Positions 62,465 through 64,000 of a stretch of DNA of 64,000 nt are shown piece after piece. A program made the position numbers and the translations under genes. Numbering within the stretch: position 1 is the stretch's first letter; the number at the start of each line of letters is the position of its first letter. Under the pieces are notes generated by a model. That model saw only the letters and a list, made by a program, of their open reading frames with translations. It was not told where the DNA came from and ran no database searches. Origin of the DNA: Asparagopsis taxiformis (lineage: Eukaryota > Rhodophyta > Florideophyceae > Bonnemaisoniales > Bonnemaisoniaceae); assembly GCA_030407315.1 (NCBI GenBank), contig JALQPE010002028.1:62001-126000 (forward strand), given 5' to 3'.

Positions 62465-63352
62465 TGCTGTAATCAAAATGCAAATGCCACCGTCTATAAT
62501 CTACCTATGGTAAATGTTATAATCTTGCTATTCTACACTCAGTCCGCAATTTCATCCTCACATTTCTTCACCACATACCCCTCTTTACGAGCACTATGCG
62601 CACAGATATTGCGATGCACATTCCTGATTTACAAATTTATCTTCTTCCCTTTCTGAAACAATCTTTCACAACAGCAGCATGGCTCATGTTTCCTTCCACA
62701 ATGCCGCTGGCATCACGCTCGAACGACACATCCGAGGATCGTCAGAGCAAGTTATTACAGCTCCAGGGCAATTTTTTTGTTTGAATACGTTCACATCATG
62801 TATGAACAACGATATCAACACCATACATACGTAGATAGTGTACAAATCGAGCGTCGATACTCGCAGGAGCCTCTGTAACGATTCCCTTCATCTTCAAACT
62901 GTACGAGTCCAACTGTGTGTCGCTTGGTTCGATTGTCCAGGTGGAATAGCAGATAGCACCGCGGATGGACATTGGCGCTCCGGATGTACAGATTCCGCAT
63001 CCCATTCAGCGATGCGTTTCTGACACACACAGAGCAATCCATTGCGTATGCAAATTACGGAATGAAGCATGACATGACCTCGCGTGTTTCGGGAAACTAA
63101 AATAGAAAACATGAATCACAGCATGCACACGCTGTAACACGTGTCCATCGCGTAAATGGCCAAAAGTTTTCAATTCTAAAACTGGAAAAATCCAGAATTT
63201 TCGATTTGGAATATCAACTGGTGCGTAATGCGCGCCCCAAGCTGCTTTGCGCCCGAGTATGTTTATAACTTGCTCGCCTGGCTCGGAGCATTTGTCGCGG
63301 CGCGTCTCTGCGTGTACAACGACGTTGAGCGTCACCTCTCGCTCAATTCAAC
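62465..63352. other. intergenic, Mpv17-b to RPB9
   Basis: 0.9 kb. Several short frames on both strands, none with a recognisable domain. Contains the RPB9 promoter. Confidence 0.5.
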
Positions 63353-63828
63353 ATGCCAGTTCAATTTTGTTCCGATTGCAGCAACATGCTTTATCCGAAG
63401 GAGAACGTCCGGCTGCGTAGACAAGAGGGGAAGAGACAGCTGATGTATGCGTGCCGAAACTGTCCGAGAGTTCAGCCTGTTGAAATTTCATCAACCGCCG
63501 TTCATCGGAACGTTATCGTCCACACTGCAGAGTAAGTTGGCAAATTGATTTTGTCTCGTTTAAACACGTCAGTTGATCTTTTGCAAACTAACGCCTACCC
63601 GAGCTTTGACTCACTTCTATGCATTGTAGAGAGAAAATGACCATTACTTATGATGTTGCCCTTGATCCTACATTGCCGCGCACATATAGCGCAAAATGTC
63701 CGCAGGCTGATTGTAGCGGAACCGAGGCAGTTTACTATCAAAGCCCTGTCGGGAAAAATGATGAAGCCCTTGTGCTCGTGTTTGTCTGCGTTGCGTGTCA
63801 GCAAACGTGGTTGTCTAGTGATGAATGA
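63353..63828 (+). CDS. RPB9: RNA polymerase II subunit RPB9, one intron
   Basis: Exon 1 is 63,353-63,531 and exon 2 is 63,630-63,828, giving 125 residues. The 98-nt intron has a GTAAGT donor, an AAACTAACG branch point and a TTGTAG acceptor. The N-terminal zinc ribbon reads FCSDCSNMLYPKE...YACRNC, the RPB9 form. DPTLPRT and the C-terminal ribbon (KCPQADC...FVCVACQQTW) follow, as in RPB9. The splice joins HTA-E to EKMTITYDVALDPTLPRT. RPB9 helps Pol II with start-site choice, fidelity and TFIIS-stimulated cleavage. Pol I/III relatives (A12.2, C11) differ in the linker. Confidence 0.9.
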
Positions 63829-64000
63829 TTATTGTATAACGAGGAGTTCAACGCTCTCGCCATGTATTAAAACGTGTATCATGTACTAAACCAACAAGCG
63901 ATTCCCATTTATTGATAGTAAAACGTCTACACAACAGATCAGAGCGATAGGACGCTGCTCAAATATCAATGACTCTCGACAATTTTTGTACACGGTTGAG

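Noticed and set aside
63006..63335. 109-codon minus-strand frame upstream of RPB9
   Set aside because: No recognisable domain, no ATG support beyond the frame itself, and it overlaps the expected RPB9 promoter.

Overview
The window looks like nuclear DNA of a eukaryotic alga, most probably a red alga. The evidence is a plastid-type phosphomethylpyrimidine synthase, two family-2 cellulose synthases with an N-terminal glycogen-binding (CBM48-type) module, a small protein with a plausible plastid transit peptide, and few, short (79-98 nt) GT-AG introns with clear CTAAC branch points. The species cannot be named from the sequence alone.

Left part (1-34,700) is a stack of transposable elements. 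Positions 1-11,211 carry a minus-strand gene set: a partial ParB-like protein, a large ParB-like protein whose C-terminus looks like a 2-oxoglutarate/Fe(II) oxygenase, and a Tnp2/Plavaka-type transposase split by a -1 frameshift. These are followed by an array of palindromic ACTG repeats and a terminus that reads CACTAC on the reverse strand. That terminus abuts a Ty3/Gypsy chromovirus (11,212-25,379; gag, protease, RT, RNase H, integrase, chromodomain, and a long antisense ORF). The chromovirus is interrupted by a second, smaller element of the same terminal type (13,911-16,895), flanked by a 206-bp duplication of chromovirus sequence. The chromovirus ends at 25,379, inside the gag/protease ORF of another, minus-strand Gypsy-like element. 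Further right are an LTR with degraded interior and a PIF/Harbinger element (49-bp TIRs, TCA target duplication), itself hit by a solo LTR with a GAAAC target duplication.

Right part (35,500-64,000) is compact host DNA: TBCCD1-like, CINP-like, a small plastid-type membrane protein, a mitochondrial pyrimidine-nucleotide-type carrier, ThiC, an HtrA/Deg protease, a C2H2 zinc-finger protein, an SDF2/MIR secretory protein, a small Cys-rich protein with one intron, and RPB9 with one intron. Between the last two lies a mirror-image block, Mpv17 - CesA - (3.6 kb) - CesA - Mpv17, which looks like an old inverted duplication of a CesA/Mpv17 pair. The CesA copies differ by an intron.

The most interesting candidates are the ParB-like/oxygenase protein of the left mobile element, the paired palindrome families that mark the two CACTA-like ends, and the mirrored CesA/Mpv17 block. 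All family assignments were made by eye from motifs; none was checked by a database search.
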